Below are positions 25,259-34,564 of a DNA stretch of 64,000 bases, in pieces. Below the pieces are notes generated by a model. That model saw only the letters and a program-made list of their open reading frames with translations. It had not been told where the DNA came from and ran no database searches. Each line of letters starts with the position of its first letter. Position 1 is the first letter of the stretch. The stretch is from Dethiosulfatibacter aminovorans DSM 17477 (GTDB taxonomy: Bacteria; Bacillota; Clostridia; Tissierellales; Dethiosulfatibacteraceae): NCBI RefSeq assembly GCF_900142005.1, contig NZ_FQZL01000012.1:42359-106358 (forward strand), in the 5' to 3' direction. The translations under genes were made by a program, and so were the position numbers.

Positions 25259-27184
25259 TTATACCAAGCCTGGAGAATCATTGTCCCTGTTTTTGATTTT
25301 AGCAAGGATTTCCTCTGCAATTTCCTCCACGCTCTTGCTTCCCACGTCTCCTTCGGCTCTTTGCCTTACGGAGACTTCAGATGCTTCAACTTCCTTTTCA
25401 CCTACAACAAACATGTAAGGAATCTTCTGAAGCTGTGCCTCCCTGATTTTGTATCCTATTTTTTCCGACCTTGTATCCAATTCAACCCTGATGTCCATTT
25501 CTTCAAGCTGCTTCCTGACTCCTTCAGCATAATCGTTGAACTTGTCGGAAATAGGCAGTATCTTCACCTGAACAGGTGCAAGCCATGTAGGAAATGCTCC
25601 TGCATAATGCTCTATGAGGATTCCCATGAATCTCTCGATTGACCCGAAAATTGTTCTGTGGAGCATTACAGGTCTGTGCTTCTCACCATCCTGTCCTACA
25701 TATGAAAGGTCGAATCTTTGAGGCATCTGGAAATCAAGCTGACAAGTACCGCACTGCCATGTTCTTCCGATTGCATCTTCAAGATGGAAATCGATCTTAG
25801 GTCCATAGAAAGCTCCGTCTCCCTCGTTTACTATGTATTTCACGTTCATTTCCACAAGCGCCTCTCTAAGGGATTCTATGGCTACATCCCATTCTTCATC
25901 TGTTCCTATGGCCTTTTCAGGCTTTGTGGAAAGCTCTACATGATACTTGAATCCGAATAACTTGTACATTTCATCTGTAAACTTCACAACTCCCATGATT
26001 TCATCCTTAAGCTGACTTAGAGTCACAAACAGATGGGCATCATCCTGCGTGAAGCTTCTAACCCTCATGAGGCCATGCAGGGCGCCTGACATCTCATGTC
26101 TGTGAACAAGTCCCATTTCTCCCAGCCTCAGGGGAAGATCCCTGTAGGAGTACATGTTGCTTTTATATACGAGTATTCCACCCGGACAGTTCATAGGCTT
26201 CACTGCATAGTTTTCTTCATCAATATTTGTAAAATACATGTTTTCCTTGTAGTTTTCATAATGCCCCGATCTGTGCCACAATTCCTCATTAAGGATTATT
26301 GGAGTCTTAATCTCTCCGTATCCCTTCTTTACATGTTCCTTTCTCCACAGGTCTTCAAGCAGATTTCTGAATACCATTCCCTTCGGATGGAAGAACGGGA
26401 AACCAGGTCCTTCTTCGTGCATTGAGAAGAGATCAAGCTCCTTACCAAGCTTTCTGTGATCCCTTTTCTTTGCTTCTTCAAGTCTGTGAAGGTATTCTTC
26501 AAGCTGCTTGTTCTTCTCGAAAGAAGTTGCATAGATTCTCTGAAGCATCTTGTTGTCTTCGCTTCCTCTCCAATATGCACCAGCTATGCTGAGTATCTTG
26601 ATTGACTTGACTTTTTTTGTACTTTGAAGGTGAGGTCCCGCACAAAGGTCAACAAACTCTCCCTGCTTGTAGAACGATATTACTGCATCCTCCGGAAGGT
26701 CGTTTATAAGCTCCACCTTGTACTTTTCGCCTCTTTCTTCAACATATGCAAGAGCCTCATTTCTTGGAAGTTCGAATCTTTCTATCTTAAGGTCTTCCTT
26801 GACTATTTTTTTCATTTCAGCTTCAATTTTTTCGAAATCAGCTTCTGTAAATACATGTTCCGAATCGAAGTCGTAATAGAATCCGTTTTCGATAGCAGGT
26901 CCTATTGCAAGCATGGTTCCTGGATATAGTCTCTGAACAGCCTGAGCAAGAATATGGGAACTTGTATGTCTGAATATATCCTTGCCTTCGTTGTCGTCAA
27001 ATTTCAGAAGGCTCACTTCACTGTCCTTTTCCACCAGCTGGTCCAAACCTGCAGGACATCCGTTTACCATTGCTCCAACTACTACCCTTGCCAATCCTTC
27101 ACTTATATTTTTCGCTATGTCTATTACTTTAACCGCTTCTTCAAATTCTCTAATGCTGCCGTCAGGCAGTGTTATCTTTATCAT
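25259..27184 (-). CDS. thrS: threonyl-tRNA synthetase
   Basis: Charges tRNA-Thr. Domains in order: TGS (1-62), editing/SAD domain with HTSSHILAQAVQ, class II catalytic core (motif 2 region GLVHRHEMSGALHGLMRVRSFTQDDAH, motif 3 GSIERFMGILIEHYAG) and anticodon-binding domain. 641 residues is typical. The ATG at 27184 is chosen over a TTG five codons upstream because the intervening bases are the GAGGAGG site itself. Expression is under a T-box leader with its own strong promoter, as is usual for thrS in Firmicutes. Confidence 0.97.
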   Translation of the reverse strand: MIKITLPDGSIREFEEAVKVIDIAKNISEGLARVVVGAMVNGCPAGLDQLVEKDSEVSLLKFDDNEGKDIFRHTSSHILAQAVQRLYPGTMLAIGPAIENGFYYDFDSEHVFTEADFEKIEAEMKKIVKEDLKIERFELPRNEALAYVEERGEKYKVELINDLPEDAVISFYKQGEFVDLCAGPHLQSTKKVKSIKILSIAGAYWRGSEDNKMLQRIYATSFEKNKQLEEYLHRLEEAKKRDHRKLGKELDLFSMHEEGPGFPFFHPKGMVFRNLLEDLWRKEHVKKGYGEIKTPIILNEELWHRSGHYENYKENMYFTNIDEENYAVKPMNCPGGILVYKSNMYSYRDLPLRLGEMGLVHRHEMSGALHGLMRVRSFTQDDAHLFVTLSQLKDEIMGVVKFTDEMYKLFGFKYHVELSTKPEKAIGTDEEWDVAIESLREALVEMNVKYIVNEGDGAFYGPKIDFHLEDAIGRTWQCGTCQLDFQMPQRFDLSYVGQDGEKHRPVMLHRTIFGSIERFMGILIEHYAGAFPTWLAPVQVKILPISDKFNDYAEGVRKQLEEMDIRVELDTRSEKIGYKIREAQLQKIPYMFVVGEKEVEASEVSVRQRAEGDVGSKSVEEIAEEILAKIKNRDNDSPGLV

Positions 27185-27215
27185 TTTCTTCCTCCTCAAA
27201 TTAAAAAATTATAAT

Positions 27216-27252
27216 TCTCAGGACGTCGAGTCCTTCAAATCATCTGACGTTT
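27216..27252. repeat. short dispersed intergenic motif, copy A
   Basis: Starts TCTCAGGACGTCGA and ends CTGACGTTT, with CAAATCAT in between. It aligns over about 36 nt with copies at 41202-41238 and 46916-46950. This copy lies between the T-box terminator and the thrS ribosome binding site. Confidence 0.5.
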
Positions 27253-27300
27253 AAAAGAGTGATAATTCCCAGATTCCGGAATTATCTTAACCGTCATGTA

Positions 27301-27627
27301 CAAAAAAATAAAATCCCGTCCCTGGAAAGGGACGAGATAAATTCACGTGGTTCCACCCTAATTGGTTCTCTAAAGGCTTATCGCGCCTGGACGAAGTCCT
27401 TTCTTCATTTTGAATTCAGACTTTGTTCGGAGCTAGTTTTCAACCGGTCATGAATGAAAATACTTACAGCCAAGGTATCTTCTCTCTGTCAGGGATGTCT
27501 CCAAATGATTTCGGTTTTTGGAAATCATTAAGTTCTGGAACATCCCAAAATTCAAAAGGCTCGATGCCTAGTGAATTTTTATTGATTCTGTTTCCAGTCT
27601 ACTCGACTCGTCATCACATTTAATATT
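27301..27627 (-). ncRNA. T-box riboswitch of thrS
   Basis: The minus strand carries the T-box core AGGGTGGAACCACGT (27345-27359), followed by an intrinsic terminator (CTCGTCCCT and AGGGACGGG at 27315-27336, then T-rich to 27301). The antiterminator would pair the T-box core with upstream bases. A GAGTAGA S-turn-like sequence and a CAGAGAG element further upstream suit stem I and stem III. Uncharged tRNA-Thr should stabilise antitermination. I could not fix the specifier codon with confidence; an ACU at 27531-27533 on the 3' side of the first long hairpin is a candidate. Confidence 0.9.
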
Positions 27628-27633
27628 GTTTTT

Positions 27634-27662
27634 ATTATAAATATTCGGGATTGCTTTGTCAA
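27634..27662 (-). promoter_or_regulatory. consensus sigma-A promoter of the thrS leader
   Basis: TTGACA (27657-27662), 17-bp spacer and TATAAT (27634-27639) on the minus strand: a perfect match that places the start near 27627, just before the T-box. Confidence 0.85.
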
Positions 27663-27737
27663 TACTATAGTTGAATCATTCATAATGTTTTCTGTGAATT
27701 TAACAAATTATTAATATCTTTCGGTTCATTTGTGATG

Positions 27738-27743
27738 TATAAT
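27738..27743 (+). promoter_or_regulatory. -10 box upstream of hflK
   Basis: TATAAT with no recognisable -35 at 17 bp. Its position, overlapping the first in-frame ATG of hflK, argues for the later start at 27769. Confidence 0.35.
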
Positions 27744-27768
27744 GTTTTTTAACGAAGGGAGTGTTAAT

Positions 27769-28926
27769 ATGAATTCAATATTTTCAATTATCATTTTATT
27801 TATCATCATCAGTGTTATTTCCTCAATAATAAGAGGAATATCCAATAGCAAGGGAAACCCTTTTGAAAGATTCACTAAAAAAGGTGACGAACCAAGAGAG
27901 TACGACGAAAACGGGAATCCTGTATTCAAGAAGAAAAATGTCAACATGGGTAAGTTTCCGGGAAAAATGGTGCTGCTTGTGATAGTGGTGATTCTCATTG
28001 CTCTTTCTACAATGAATGCCTACTATACAATCGACCAAAGCGAGCAAGCCTTGATTTTCAGATTTGGCGCTCATCACAAAACCGTAACGACACCGGGTCT
28101 TAATTTCAAAATACCATTCATTGACACCGTAGAATTTGTAAATACGGAGGAAATCAGAAGGATTGAATACGGCTTCAGAAGCAATTCTCAGGAAAGTTCA
28201 TTCTTCGATGAGTATAGAAGCGATAACTATTCGGATATTTATTCTGAGAAGATTATGATTACGGGAGATGAAAACCTTGTTGAAGTTGAAGTAATCGTGC
28301 AATACAAGGTTATAGATCCCGAAGCATATATCCTCAATGTGGACGCACCTAAGGAAACATTGGAGCTGGCGGCTTATTCAAGGATAAGAAGGGTTGTTGC
28401 AAACCACAACCTGGACGATGTTCTTACTTTGAACAAGGCAGTAATGCAACAGGAAATGCTTGAGGACATACAGGAAATATCCAACAAGTACGGTCTTGGA
28501 GTATTGATTACAACAGTTCAACTTCAGGATGTTGATCCGCCTGATGCAGTTGCGGCTGCATTTACCGATGTCGCCAGCGCAAAGGAAGACAAGGAGAAAT
28601 ACATCAATGAAGCAAACCAGTATTTCAACAAGATCATTCCTGAAGCCAGGGCTCAAAAGGAAAAGCTGTTGAATGAAGCCACAGCGTACAAAACTGTTAG
28701 AATCAACCAGGCACAGGGTGACGTGGCAAGATTCACACAGATTCTTGAGAAATACAAGGAAGCCACTGAAATAACCAAAACAAGAATGTACATAGAAACC
28801 ATGCAGGAAATACTTCCGGGTATGGACATTTACATTGTAGACGGAGACAATATTACAATGCTTCCTGTAAGCGGTGCGGACACCAGTGCAGCCAAGGCTG
28901 TAGTCGGTGCAACTGCAGGACAATAG
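27769..28926 (+). CDS. hflK: FtsH protease modulator HflK
   Basis: SPFH/band-7 membrane protein that forms a complex with HflC around the FtsH protease. A first hydrophobic segment at residues 3-20, a charged region, then a membrane anchor at about 67-88 (VLLVIVVILIALSTMNAYY), the band-7 domain (SEQALIFRFGAHHKTVTTPGLNFKIPFID) and a coiled-coil-rich C-terminal part containing EANQYFNKIIPEARAQKEKL. The extra N-terminal hydrophobic segment is less usual. The start at 27769 follows GAAGGGAGTGTTAAT; an ATG nine codons earlier would overlap the -10 box. 385 residues. The hflC start lies 10 nt downstream. Confidence 0.93.
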   Translation: MNSIFSIIILFIIISVISSIIRGISNSKGNPFERFTKKGDEPREYDENGNPVFKKKNVNMGKFPGKMVLLVIVVILIALSTMNAYYTIDQSEQALIFRFGAHHKTVTTPGLNFKIPFIDTVEFVNTEEIRRIEYGFRSNSQESSFFDEYRSDNYSDIYSEKIMITGDENLVEVEVIVQYKVIDPEAYILNVDAPKETLELAAYSRIRRVVANHNLDDVLTLNKAVMQQEMLEDIQEISNKYGLGVLITTVQLQDVDPPDAVAAAFTDVASAKEDKEKYINEANQYFNKIIPEARAQKEKLLNEATAYKTVRINQAQGDVARFTQILEKYKEATEITKTRMYIETMQEILPGMDIYIVDGDNITMLPVSGADTSAAKAVVGATAGQ

Positions 28927-28936
28927 GAGGTGCGAC

Positions 28937-29860
28937 ATGAAAAAAGGATTGTTATTATTTCTGATAATAGTGCTCGTAATGGTCATGTCAACTGCGGCAT
29001 ATACAGTTGACACAAGAGAGCATGCCATAATCACAAGGTTTGGAGAAGTTCAAAAAATCGTAGTCAATGAAGACAATTACGATACTGTAATGGAAACCAT
29101 AAACAACAGTGAAAAGTACAGCCATGTAAAGATTTCAACAAGCAAAGGACTTCATTTCAAGGTTCCTTTCATAGATACTGTGGAAAAGCTTGAAAACAGG
29201 CTCATAACGTACAAGACAGCATCGAGACAGGTAAACACGCTGGACAAGAAAATCCTCATTCTAAGCAACAATGCGCAATGGAAGATTGTTGATCCCCTGC
29301 TCTTCAGACTTACTATGAAAAACGAGCAGCAGGCCAGCCTGAGGCTTGATGATATACTTTATTCTGAAATCAACGTTCAGGTAGGTAAAACTGACGCTCA
29401 TACATTGATAGCAGACAAGGATTATCTTGAAGAAATGTCACATACAGTAGTGAATGATGTAAATCTGGAACTTGCAAAATACGGTATGGAGGTTCTTGAC
29501 AACAGAATCTTGAAAACTGATCTTCATGAAAGCAATATCCAAAACATCTATGCCAGGATGGAAGCCGAAAGAAAGCAAAAGGCACAGCAGTATAGATCTG
29601 AAGGAGAAGAGGAAAAACTTAAGATCATATCAAGTACTGACAAGGATGCAGCCATTATGATTTCAGAAGCAAAGAAAGATGCAGAGATCATAAAAGGTGA
29701 AGGAGATGCAGAAGCCACACAAATCTACAGTACCGCCTACAGTGCAGACCCTGATTTCTACGAATTCTACCAGACTCTGGAGATGTACAAGACAACTCTT
29801 GATGGAACAACAATGGTCATTGACGAAGAATCACCGCTGTTCAAGTACCTGACAAGATAA
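28937..29860 (+). CDS. hflC: FtsH protease modulator HflC
   Basis: Partner of HflK. One N-terminal membrane anchor (residues 4-21) is followed by the band-7 domain (REHAIITRFGEVQKI) and a long helical region with RMEAERKQKAQQYRSEGEEE, the usual coiled-coil signature, and the C-terminal YEFYQTLEMYKTTLDGTTMV. The ATG at 28937 has TAGGAGGTGCGAC in front; an earlier in-frame ATG lies inside hflK and is rejected. 307 residues. A terminator follows directly. Confidence 0.95.
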   Translation: MKKGLLLFLIIVLVMVMSTAAYTVDTREHAIITRFGEVQKIVVNEDNYDTVMETINNSEKYSHVKISTSKGLHFKVPFIDTVEKLENRLITYKTASRQVNTLDKKILILSNNAQWKIVDPLLFRLTMKNEQQASLRLDDILYSEINVQVGKTDAHTLIADKDYLEEMSHTVVNDVNLELAKYGMEVLDNRILKTDLHESNIQNIYARMEAERKQKAQQYRSEGEEEKLKIISSTDKDAAIMISEAKKDAEIIKGEGDAEATQIYSTAYSADPDFYEFYQTLEMYKTTLDGTTMVIDEESPLFKYLTR

Positions 29861-29867
29861 CACTCAA

Positions 29868-29902
29868 AATGCCTGAAATCATAAAAATTTCAGGCATTTT
29901 TC
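29868..29902 (+). terminator. Rho-independent terminator of hflK-hflC
   Basis: ATGCCTGAAAT and AATTTCAGGCAT pair around a short loop and run into TTTTT. Confidence 0.85.
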
Positions 29903-29930
29903 ACAGCATGATAAAATTGAAAGTGCATTA

Positions 29931-29957
29931 AAAAAATCCGGTTCAACCGGATTTTTT
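29931..29957. terminator. bidirectional palindromic terminator
   Basis: Arms AAAAAATCCGGTT and AACCGGATTTTTT with a single central base. It can terminate in both directions and covers the stop codon of the small minus-strand ORF that ends at 29943. Confidence 0.75.
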
Positions 29958-30107
29958 GTTTTTGTTGTATTTTTTGTCATTGACGCTTTGATTCTTATTT
30001 TCCTTCATTGCCATGTCAAATGGGTCTACTGGTTTAACCTTATTGGCATCAGGCACAAAAATTTTAATCAATAAATCTTCCAATGAAAAGTCTTCAAATA
30101 ATTTCAC
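29943..30107 (-). CDS. small hypothetical protein
   Basis: A 54-residue ORF of unknown family. The N-terminal half (KLFEDFSLEDLLIKIFVPD) is amphipathic helix-like and the C-terminal half is Lys/Asn-rich. GTG is taken as start because AGGGGTG lies at suitable spacing. An ATG eight codons earlier is possible but has no site, and TATAAT, perhaps a -10 box, lies between the two. It is isolated between hflC and the his operon, and its stop lies in a terminator, which suits a free-standing gene. Confidence 0.4.
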   Translation of the reverse strand: MKLFEDFSLEDLLIKIFVPDANKVKPVDPFDMAMKENKNQSVNDKKYNKNKKSG

Positions 30108-30240
30108 AATTACACCCCTATTATATCCCATTATTTGCTATTCTTACCTTATATGATATCACCATATTCAAGACTTTTCAATAAAAAATGTTCATTCTTT
30201 TATTTGTGCGTTTGATGTCCTAATTAAATCTCTAATGTTC

Positions 30241-30861
30241 CTATTTATGTCTTGATTTAAGTTCTCTTTTAATTTCCTCTATGGAAACTCCCTGGTTTAT
30301 CATAAGAACCAGTGTATGATAAACCAAATCGCTGATTTCATATATCAGTTCGTTCTTGTCATCATTCTTGGCTGCAATTATAACCTCTGCAGACTCTTCT
30401 CCAACTTTCTTGAGTATCTTGTCCACACCCTTGTCAAAAAGATAATTGGTGTAGGATCCTTCAACAGGATTCTCTTTCCTGTTGTCTATAATCCGGAACA
30501 GCTTGTTGAGCATATCCTCTTCAAAAGCATATTCAACAACTGGATTGTGGAAACAGGAATACTCGCCGGTATGACATGCCGGTCCGATCTGCTTGACTTT
30601 TATAAGAATAGTGTCTCCGTCGCAGTCATAATAAAATCCTTTTATTTCCTGAAGATGCCCCGATGTTTCACCCTTTTTCCAAAGCTGTTGCCTGCTTCTG
30701 CTGTAGTATGTCGCATATCCGCTTTCAAGAGTCTTCTTGATGGATTCTTCATTCATATAGGCCATCATAAGAACTTCTTTGGTAGCAACATCCTGTGCTA
30801 TAGCAGGTACAAGCCCTTTCTCGTCAAATTTGATTTTTTTCAATGTCTCTTCAATATTCAT
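30241..30861 (-). CDS. hisIE: bifunctional phosphoribosyl-AMP cyclohydrolase / phosphoribosyl-ATP pyrophosphatase
   Basis: Steps 2 and 3 of histidine synthesis in one chain. Residues 1-110 are the HisI cyclohydrolase, with metal ligands in [10 protein letters not shown] and Cys residues in [12 protein letters not shown]. Residues about 118-206 are the HisE pyrophosphohydrolase, with [29 protein letters not shown]. 206 residues is normal for the fusion. It is the last gene of the his operon, 28 nt after hisF, with AAGAGGTAAACT before the ATG. No strong terminator is visible between its end and the next feature. Confidence 0.96.
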   Translation of the reverse strand: MNIEETLKKIKFDEKGLVPAIAQDVATKEVLMMAYMNEESIKKTLESGYATYYSRSRQQLWKKGETSGHLQEIKGFYYDCDGDTILIKVKQIGPACHTGEYSCFHNPVVEYAFEEDMLNKLFRIIDNRKENPVEGSYTNYLFDKGVDKILKKVGEESAEVIIAAKNDDKNELIYEISDLVYHTLVLMINQGVSIEEIKRELKSRHK

Positions 30862-30889
30862 AGTTTACCTCTTGTCTGTAGTTTTTAGT

Positions 30890-31648
30890 TTATAATCTTA
30901 TTTCTATTCCTTCTTCTTTAAGGTACTTCTTTAGTTCCTTAATGTCAATTTCACCAAAATGAAATACGGATGCTGCCAAAATTCCATCCACATCTGCCTT
31001 AACAACAGCCTCCTTGAAATGTTCCATCGTTCCTGCTCCCCCCGAAGCTATTACAGGCACATTGACCCTGTCTGTTATTTTCTTCAACAATTCAACATCA
31101 TAGCCCTTTTTCATCCCGTCTTCATCTATGCTGTTAACTACAATTTCACCGGCTCCAAGTTCGACTCCACGTACAGCCCATTCAATCGCATCAAGATCAG
31201 TCTTTTCCCTTCCACCTTTTACATATACACTCCATGATCCTTCATCATTCTTCTTGGCATCTATTGATAGTACAACACATTGGGCCCCGAACCTTTCAGA
31301 TGCATCCTTTATGAGTTGCGGATTCTTTACAGCTGACGAATTGACCGATACCTTGTCGGCTCCTTTCCTGAGTATGTCCTTGAAGTCATCAACTGTAGAA
31401 ACTCCTCCACCTACACTGAAAGGTATGTTTATTTCGTCAGCCACCTTCTTCACAAACTCATAATGGGTTTTCCTTTCATCGGATGAAGCAGTTATATCGT
31501 AGAATACAAGCTCATCGGCTCCGTTATCACTGTAGAACTTTCCAAGAACCTCCGGAGCATCAACATCCACTATGTCCTTGAACTGCTTTCCCTTTACTAC
31601 TCTCCCGTCTCTTACATCAAGACATGGTATTATTCTCCTTGCAAGCAT
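30890..31648 (-). CDS. hisF: imidazole glycerol phosphate synthase subunit HisF
   Basis: Cyclase subunit; with HisH it forms imidazole glycerol phosphate and AICAR. (beta-alpha)8 barrel of 252 residues. Catalytic Asp11 is in [14 protein letters not shown] and the second aspartate in VVLSIDAK near residue 130. The AAGGAGG site and start are inside the last codons of hisA (19-nt overlap). Confidence 0.97.
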   Translation of the reverse strand: MLARRIIPCLDVRDGRVVKGKQFKDIVDVDAPEVLGKFYSDNGADELVFYDITASSDERKTHYEFVKKVADEINIPFSVGGGVSTVDDFKDILRKGADKVSVNSSAVKNPQLIKDASERFGAQCVVLSIDAKKNDEGSWSVYVKGGREKTDLDAIEWAVRGVELGAGEIVVNSIDEDGMKKGYDVELLKKITDRVNVPVIASGGAGTMEHFKEAVVKADVDGILAASVFHFGEIDIKELKKYLKEEGIEIRL

Positions 31649-32349
31649 TTTATAGCCTCCTTAAAATCAAGTGTTCCATCACAAAGAGCCCTTCCAATTA
31701 TGGCTCCATACATATCCAATTTTTCAAGCCTTTTAACATCCTCCAAGCTTGATACTCCCCCTGAAGCTATTATGTCAAGTTTTGTGGACTTCTTCAGTTT
31801 TTCATATACTTCAAAGTTTGGTCCCCTAAGCATTCCGCCTCTTAGAATATCCGTATATATCAAAGTTTTTATACCGCACTCCTCCATCAGAGAGCATATA
31901 TCCATGACATCTACAGAGGTCACATCCTTCCATCCCCTGACTGCAGCCTTGCCGTTTACTGCATCTACAGATACAGCCAGGTACTTTGCATATTTTTCCG
32001 AAAACCTTCTTAGAAGATTCTGGTTTTCAACTGCAATAGTGCTTAAAACAATCCTGGACACCCCCAGGTCAAGAAGTTCTTCTATCCTTTCTTCCGTCCG
32101 TATTCCTCCACCGATTTCAATAGGAACACTTATGCTTCTGATTATTTCTCTTATGGATTCCCGGTTTACCAGAGAAACGGACTGTGCTCCGTCAAGATCC
32201 ACCACATGAAGGTATTGTGCGCCCTCATTTTGCCACTTCAACGCCATTTCCACAGGGTTATCCGAATAGATGGTTGCATTTTCCAAATCGCCCTGGATGA
32301 GCCTTACGCATTTGTTGTTCTTTATGTCTATTGCCGGAAGCAATATCAT
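31630..32349 (-). CDS. hisA: phosphoribosylformimino-AICAR ribonucleotide isomerase
   Basis: Amadori rearrangement step of histidine synthesis, a (beta-alpha)8 barrel of 239 residues. The catalytic Asp8 is in [15 protein letters not shown] and the second aspartate in [14 protein letters not shown]. Start overlaps the hisH stop by 4 nt (ATGA-type) and the end overlaps hisF, so the three are translationally coupled. Confidence 0.97.
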   Translation of the reverse strand: MILLPAIDIKNNKCVRLIQGDLENATIYSDNPVEMALKWQNEGAQYLHVVDLDGAQSVSLVNRESIREIIRSISVPIEIGGGIRTEERIEELLDLGVSRIVLSTIAVENQNLLRRFSEKYAKYLAVSVDAVNGKAAVRGWKDVTSVDVMDICSLMEECGIKTLIYTDILRGGMLRGPNFEVYEKLKKSTKLDIIASGGVSSLEDVKRLEKLDMYGAIIGRALCDGTLDFKEAIKCLQGE

Positions 32350-32951
32350 TCTATTATTTCCTTGTATGCCTTCAATATATTATGTCCAACCATTCCACTT
32401 TTCTCTGGATGGAATTGTATGCCGTAGATATTGTCCTTGTTGACAATTCCGGGAATCATTATTTCATAGTCTGAATAGGCAACAAGCTCACTGTTGTCCG
32501 AATCGGCATAATATGAATGCACATAATATACATACTCGCCTTCATTTATATACTTCAGTATTTTATTGTCCTTGTCCTTGAAATTCAAGGAATTCCATCC
32601 CATATGAGGAACCTTGAGGGAAACTTCCATTTTTTTGATTTCACCTTCAATGAGCCCAAGTCCTTCGTATTCTCCATATTCATAACTTTTATCATAAAGA
32701 AGCTGCATTCCAAGACAAATTCCTATTATTGGCTTTCCATTTCTTACTTCTTCCTTGATTACTTCGCTCAATTCCAGCTTGTCAAGAAGAGCCATTGCAT
32801 CCCTGTAAGCTCCCACTCCCGGAAGAATAAGCGTCCTTGCATCCCTTATTTTTTGAACACTGTCCGAAACAACAATATCAAGACCTACCCTTTCAAATCC
32901 CTTTTGGGCTGAATTAAGATTACCCATTCCATAATCAATCATTACATTCAT
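32346..32951 (-). CDS. hisH: imidazole glycerol phosphate synthase subunit HisH
   Basis: Class I glutamine amidotransferase subunit that supplies ammonia to HisF. The nucleophile is Cys79 in IIGICLGMQLLYD, and the His-Glu pair of the triad is in QFHPEKSG near the C-terminus. 201 residues. The start shares one base with the hisB stop (TAATG). Confidence 0.96.
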   Translation of the reverse strand: MNVMIDYGMGNLNSAQKGFERVGLDIVVSDSVQKIRDARTLILPGVGAYRDAMALLDKLELSEVIKEEVRNGKPIIGICLGMQLLYDKSYEYGEYEGLGLIEGEIKKMEVSLKVPHMGWNSLNFKDKDNKILKYINEGEYVYYVHSYYADSDNSELVAYSDYEIMIPGIVNKDNIYGIQFHPEKSGMVGHNILKAYKEIIE

Positions 32952-33529
32952 TACAATACCCCCTTTGAAGAAGTTATCCTATCATCGATCACCTGCGAAG
33001 CTTCAGCAAGGGCTCTTCCTATTCCCTTGAATACTGCCTCGATCTTATGGTGATCATTATCTCCATACAGGACTTCTGCATGGAGCGTAATTCTTGCCTC
33101 GTTGCTGAAGGCTCTTAAAAACTCCCTGAAGTTCTGCGTATCCATCCGTCCCAGGTAGTCCTTTGACAACTTGTCATCATAGACCAGATAGGCCCTCCCG
33201 CTTATATCAAGAGCCACCCTTGCAAGAGCCTCGTCCATTGGAAGAAATACAGTTGAATATCTTCTTATTCCCTTTTTATCTCCCATGGCTTCAAAAAATG
33301 CCTTTCCAAGGGAAATACCTATATCTTCAACTGTGTGGTGGGTGTCCACATCAAGGTCTCCCCTGCATTTGACAGTGAGGTCAAACTTGCCGTGAAATGC
33401 GAACAAATCAAGCATATGGTCGAAAAAACCGATTCCAGTATCAATATCCGCCTTACCACTGCCGTCAATATTGATTTTTATCTCTATTTCCGTCTCCTTG
33501 GTTTTTCTCTCAATAGATGCTTCTCTCAT
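32951..33529 (-). CDS. hisB: imidazoleglycerol-phosphate dehydratase
   Basis: Mn-dependent dehydration of imidazole glycerol phosphate. 192 residues, the monofunctional dehydratase only, without the phosphatase domain seen in enterobacteria. Metal-binding motifs FFDHMLDLFAFHG and DTHHTVEDIGISLG are present, with a related DNDHHKIEAVFKG near the C-terminus. Because no histidinol-phosphatase gene is in the operon, that step must be encoded elsewhere. It overlaps hisC by 4 nt. Confidence 0.97.
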   Translation of the reverse strand: MREASIERKTKETEIEIKINIDGSGKADIDTGIGFFDHMLDLFAFHGKFDLTVKCRGDLDVDTHHTVEDIGISLGKAFFEAMGDKKGIRRYSTVFLPMDEALARVALDISGRAYLVYDDKLSKDYLGRMDTQNFREFLRAFSNEARITLHAEVLYGDNDHHKIEAVFKGIGRALAEASQVIDDRITSSKGVL

Positions 33530-34551
33530 ATGATATCCTCCAGTTCCTTCAACAGAATTTCATTTTCTTCCTTGTACCCTACGGAGATCCTGTAGTAACC
33601 TTCCAGGTCGCCAGTGAACTTCCTGATAAGAACTCCCCTCTCATTGAGCTTGTCAAACAGGTTTTCCGTTTCATTGTAAATAAAGATAAAATTGGATTTG
33701 CTTGGATATGTTTTTATACCAAGACCAGCAAGCTTCTCAGAAAGGTCATCCCTCAGTTCTGCTATCATGGAGGTAAACTCTTTTACCTTCTCAACCTGTT
33801 CAAATGCCTTATTGGCAACATACTGGGTTAAAGTATTGATATTGTACGGAACCTTGATCTTCCACAGCTGGTTCACCATTTCAATGTTGGCGATAAGACA
33901 TCCCATTCTTATGGAAGCCAGACCGAATGCTTTTGACAGAGTCCTCATGACTATAAGATTTTCATAGTCATTTATCTTATCGACACAGGAATCTCCGCCA
34001 AAATCTATATATGCTTCATCAAGTATCACAACAGAATCATTAAGTTTATCCAATGTCCTTATTATATCATCTTTTTCAATATAATTCCCTGTTGGATTGT
34101 TTGGATTGCAGATGATTATCACCTTTGGTTTTTCTTCAGCAGCCCTTTCAACCAGATAGTCCAGGTCAAAGGAAAAATCATCATTGCTTTCAAGTTTCAC
34201 ATATTCGGCACAGGCAAGTTTGCAGTAGACATCATACATGCTGAAGGACGGAACAAATCCCATAACCTTGTCACCCGGCTCGCAGAAACCGTTGATGACT
34301 GTAGTGATCATTTCACTTGATCCGTTGCCTACCATTATGTTTTCCTTCTTTACCGAATAGAAAGCAGCCATATTTTCTCTCAGTAGCTGTGAATCGCTGT
34401 CAGGGTATATGTTAGACTGAAATCCTTCTATGAGCAGGTTTTCATCTATCAGATAATTCTTCCCTTCATTGGCATCAAGCTTTACCCTGTAGGGAATTTC
34501 ATTTACAAAATACGGCTTCAAATCTCTTACACTCTTTTTTAGTTCAATCAT
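33526..34551 (-). CDS. hisC: histidinol-phosphate aminotransferase
   Basis: PLP aminotransferase giving histidinol phosphate. Fold-type I features: CNPNNPTGN, LDEAYIDFGG and the PLP lysine in RTLSKAFGLASIRMG. The ATG at 34551 has GGGAGAGGGAAAT before it; a TTG seven codons upstream is rejected. 341 residues. It begins 13 nt after the hisD stop. Confidence 0.96.
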   Translation of the reverse strand: MIELKKSVRDLKPYFVNEIPYRVKLDANEGKNYLIDENLLIEGFQSNIYPDSDSQLLRENMAAFYSVKKENIMVGNGSSEMITTVINGFCEPGDKVMGFVPSFSMYDVYCKLACAEYVKLESNDDFSFDLDYLVERAAEEKPKVIIICNPNNPTGNYIEKDDIIRTLDKLNDSVVILDEAYIDFGGDSCVDKINDYENLIVMRTLSKAFGLASIRMGCLIANIEMVNQLWKIKVPYNINTLTQYVANKAFEQVEKVKEFTSMIAELRDDLSEKLAGLGIKTYPSKSNFIFIYNETENLFDKLNERGVLIRKFTGDLEGYYRISVGYKEENEILLKELEDII

Positions 34552-34564
34552 ATTTCCCTCTCCC